NCBI GenBank assembly: GCA_030550175.1
Contig: JAUQPW010000059.1
Span: forward strand, 1 to 33,944
Source: a bacterium
Lineage (GTDB): Bacteria > Moduliflexota > Moduliflexia > Moduliflexales > JAUQPW01
Reading direction: 5' to 3'
DNA length: 33,944 nucleotides
This document shows, piece by piece, positions 33,160-33,944 of this stretch; the first letter of the stretch is position 1, and every line of letters starts with the position of its first letter. A model generated the notes under the pieces. That model saw only the letters and a program-made list of their open reading frames with translations. It was not told the origin of the DNA and searched no databases. The position numbers were made by a program, and so were the translations under genes.

Positions 33160-33944
33160 ATGAAACACCCTCTTATCGTTTTTTTCATTTTATTTTTTAT
33201 TCTGCCGGTTTTACCTGCACAACCTCATATGAAAGCCATTGTGGGCGGAACTCTCATCCATACAGACGGAACAGATCCCCTTGAGGACTCGGTTATTTTG
33301 ATAGAAGGGAACAAGATTATAAAAGTGGGGAAATTAAAGGAAATTCCGATTCCACAAGGCACACAGATCATAGACGCTAAAGGAAAGTGGATTATTCCAG
33401 GGTTAGTAGATGGCCATGTACATTTTTTTCAATCGGGAGGGCTTTATACCCGTCCAGATATCCTGGATCTCAGAAAGTATCGACCTTACCAAGAAGAGTT
33501 ATCCTGGATTAAAGCCCATTTGACGGACACCTTTGCACGGTATTTGAGATGTGGAGTTACTTCGGTGGTCGATGTAGGAGGCCCCCTTTGGAGTTTCAAA
33601 GTTCGAGAGCTGGCCCAAAGGACTGCTCTGGCCCCTCGTGTAGCCGTGGCAGGTCCTTTGATTTCTACTTACCAACCTGAAGAACTCATGACCGAAGATC
33701 CTCCTGTTATTAAAGTAAATTCTCCTGAAAAAGCCCGGGCCCTGGTACGGCGCCAGGTAGAATGGAAACCCGACTTAATCAAAATCTGGTTTATCCTCCT
33801 TCCGGGTTATAACCCAGAGAGCTATTTTTCTTTGATTCAGGCAATTATAGAAGAGAGCCACCATCACGGAATTCGGGTAGTTGTTCACGCCACCGAGCTG
33901 GAAACGGCCCGGGTAGCTGTAAAGGCAGGTGCAGATATTCTGGC
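33160..33944 (+). CDS. Secreted metal-dependent amidohydrolase (3'-truncated by the window edge)
   Basis: The visible 261 residues begin with a Sec-type signal peptide (hydrophobic stretch VFFILFFILPVLPA). An imidazolonepropionase/prolidase-like amidohydrolase follows. It has a composite N-terminal beta-sandwich (GGTLIHTDGTDPLEDSVILI, GKWIIPGLVDGHVHFF), the metal-binding His86-x-His88, a candidate carboxylated lysine in PDLIKIWF, and a further metal histidine in VVVHATE. Such secreted members hydrolyse cyclic amides, dipeptides or related C-N bonds; the substrate cannot be read. The start is the ATG at 33160; the ribosome site is weak (AAGGA). The end lies beyond the window. Confidence 0.88.
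   Translation, partial: MKHPLIVFFILFFILPVLPAQPHMKAIVGGTLIHTDGTDPLEDSVILIEGNKIIKVGKLKEIPIPQGTQIIDAKGKWIIPGLVDGHVHFFQSGGLYTRPDILDLRKYRPYQEELSWIKAHLTDTFARYLRCGVTSVVDVGGPLWSFKVRELAQRTALAPRVAVAGPLISTYQPEELMTEDPPVIKVNSPEKARALVRRQVEWKPDLIKIWFILLPGYNPESYFSLIQAIIEESHHHGIRVVVHATELETARVAVKAGADIL

Overview
The window comes from an uncultured-looking bacterium of moderate GC content that I cannot place in a phylum. Strong AGGAGG-type ribosome sites, a psd-pssA pair, a Fur-controlled heme importer and a twin-arginine-exported binding protein suggest a Gram-negative (diderm) cell. The gene order ilvB-ilvN-ilvC-psd-pssA-leuA is one I associate with deltaproteobacteria-like and related deep lineages; this is an impression, not a search result.

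Layout. (1) 1-2200: a gene-free leader with a possible -24/-12 (sigma-54 type) promoter, then four small plus-strand genes: two paralogous STAS/SpoIIAA-like proteins flanking an acyl-carrier-protein-like protein that lacks its phosphopantetheine serine and a zinc-ribbon + Tudor-like protein. (2) 2356-10491: a seven-gene group 4 (Hyf/Hyc-type) membrane-bound [NiFe] hydrogenase operon in the order B-C-E-F-G-H-I. (3) 10817-13650, minus strand: a heme-iron module with an IsdG-type heme monooxygenase, the HmuV ATPase, the HmuU permease and a decayed HmuT, behind a near-perfect Fur box at 13903-13924. (4) 14026-22544, plus strand: a YdcH-like small protein, then branched-chain amino acid biosynthesis (ilvB, ilvN, ilvC, leuA) interleaved with phosphatidylethanolamine synthesis (psd, pssA), then a glutaryl-CoA-type acyl-CoA dehydrogenase. 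(5) 22817-26180: an amylo-alpha-1,6-glucosidase-type glycogen debranching enzyme and a GT4 glycosyltransferase. (6) 26294-32018, minus strand: a PA14-domain gene broken by an amber codon, and a peptide/nickel-type ABC importer (DppA-, DppB- and DppC-like) with an additional sugar-type, Tat-exported binding protein between the two permeases and no ATPase genes. (7) 32613-32686: tRNA-Asp. (8) 33160 to the window end: a secreted amidohydrolase, cut off by the edge.

Functionally, the hydrogenase would couple ferredoxin- or donor-linked proton reduction to ion translocation. The heme module would import heme and release its iron, but its periplasmic binding protein has lost its N-terminal half. 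A recurring genome-level theme is that many intergenic gaps, even inside operons, are filled with imperfect palindromes built from roughly 7-bp tandem units (6035-6078, 7644-7725, 16390-16505, 17041-17110, 21250-21362, 29036-29179), and several genes directly downstream have no visible Shine-Dalgarno sequence.

The most novel-looking part is the four-gene cassette at 520-2200 in front of the hydrogenase. It joins a carrier protein that cannot carry, a zinc/Tudor protein and duplicated STAS-like proteins, possibly under sigma-54 control as the E. coli hyc and hyf operons are.
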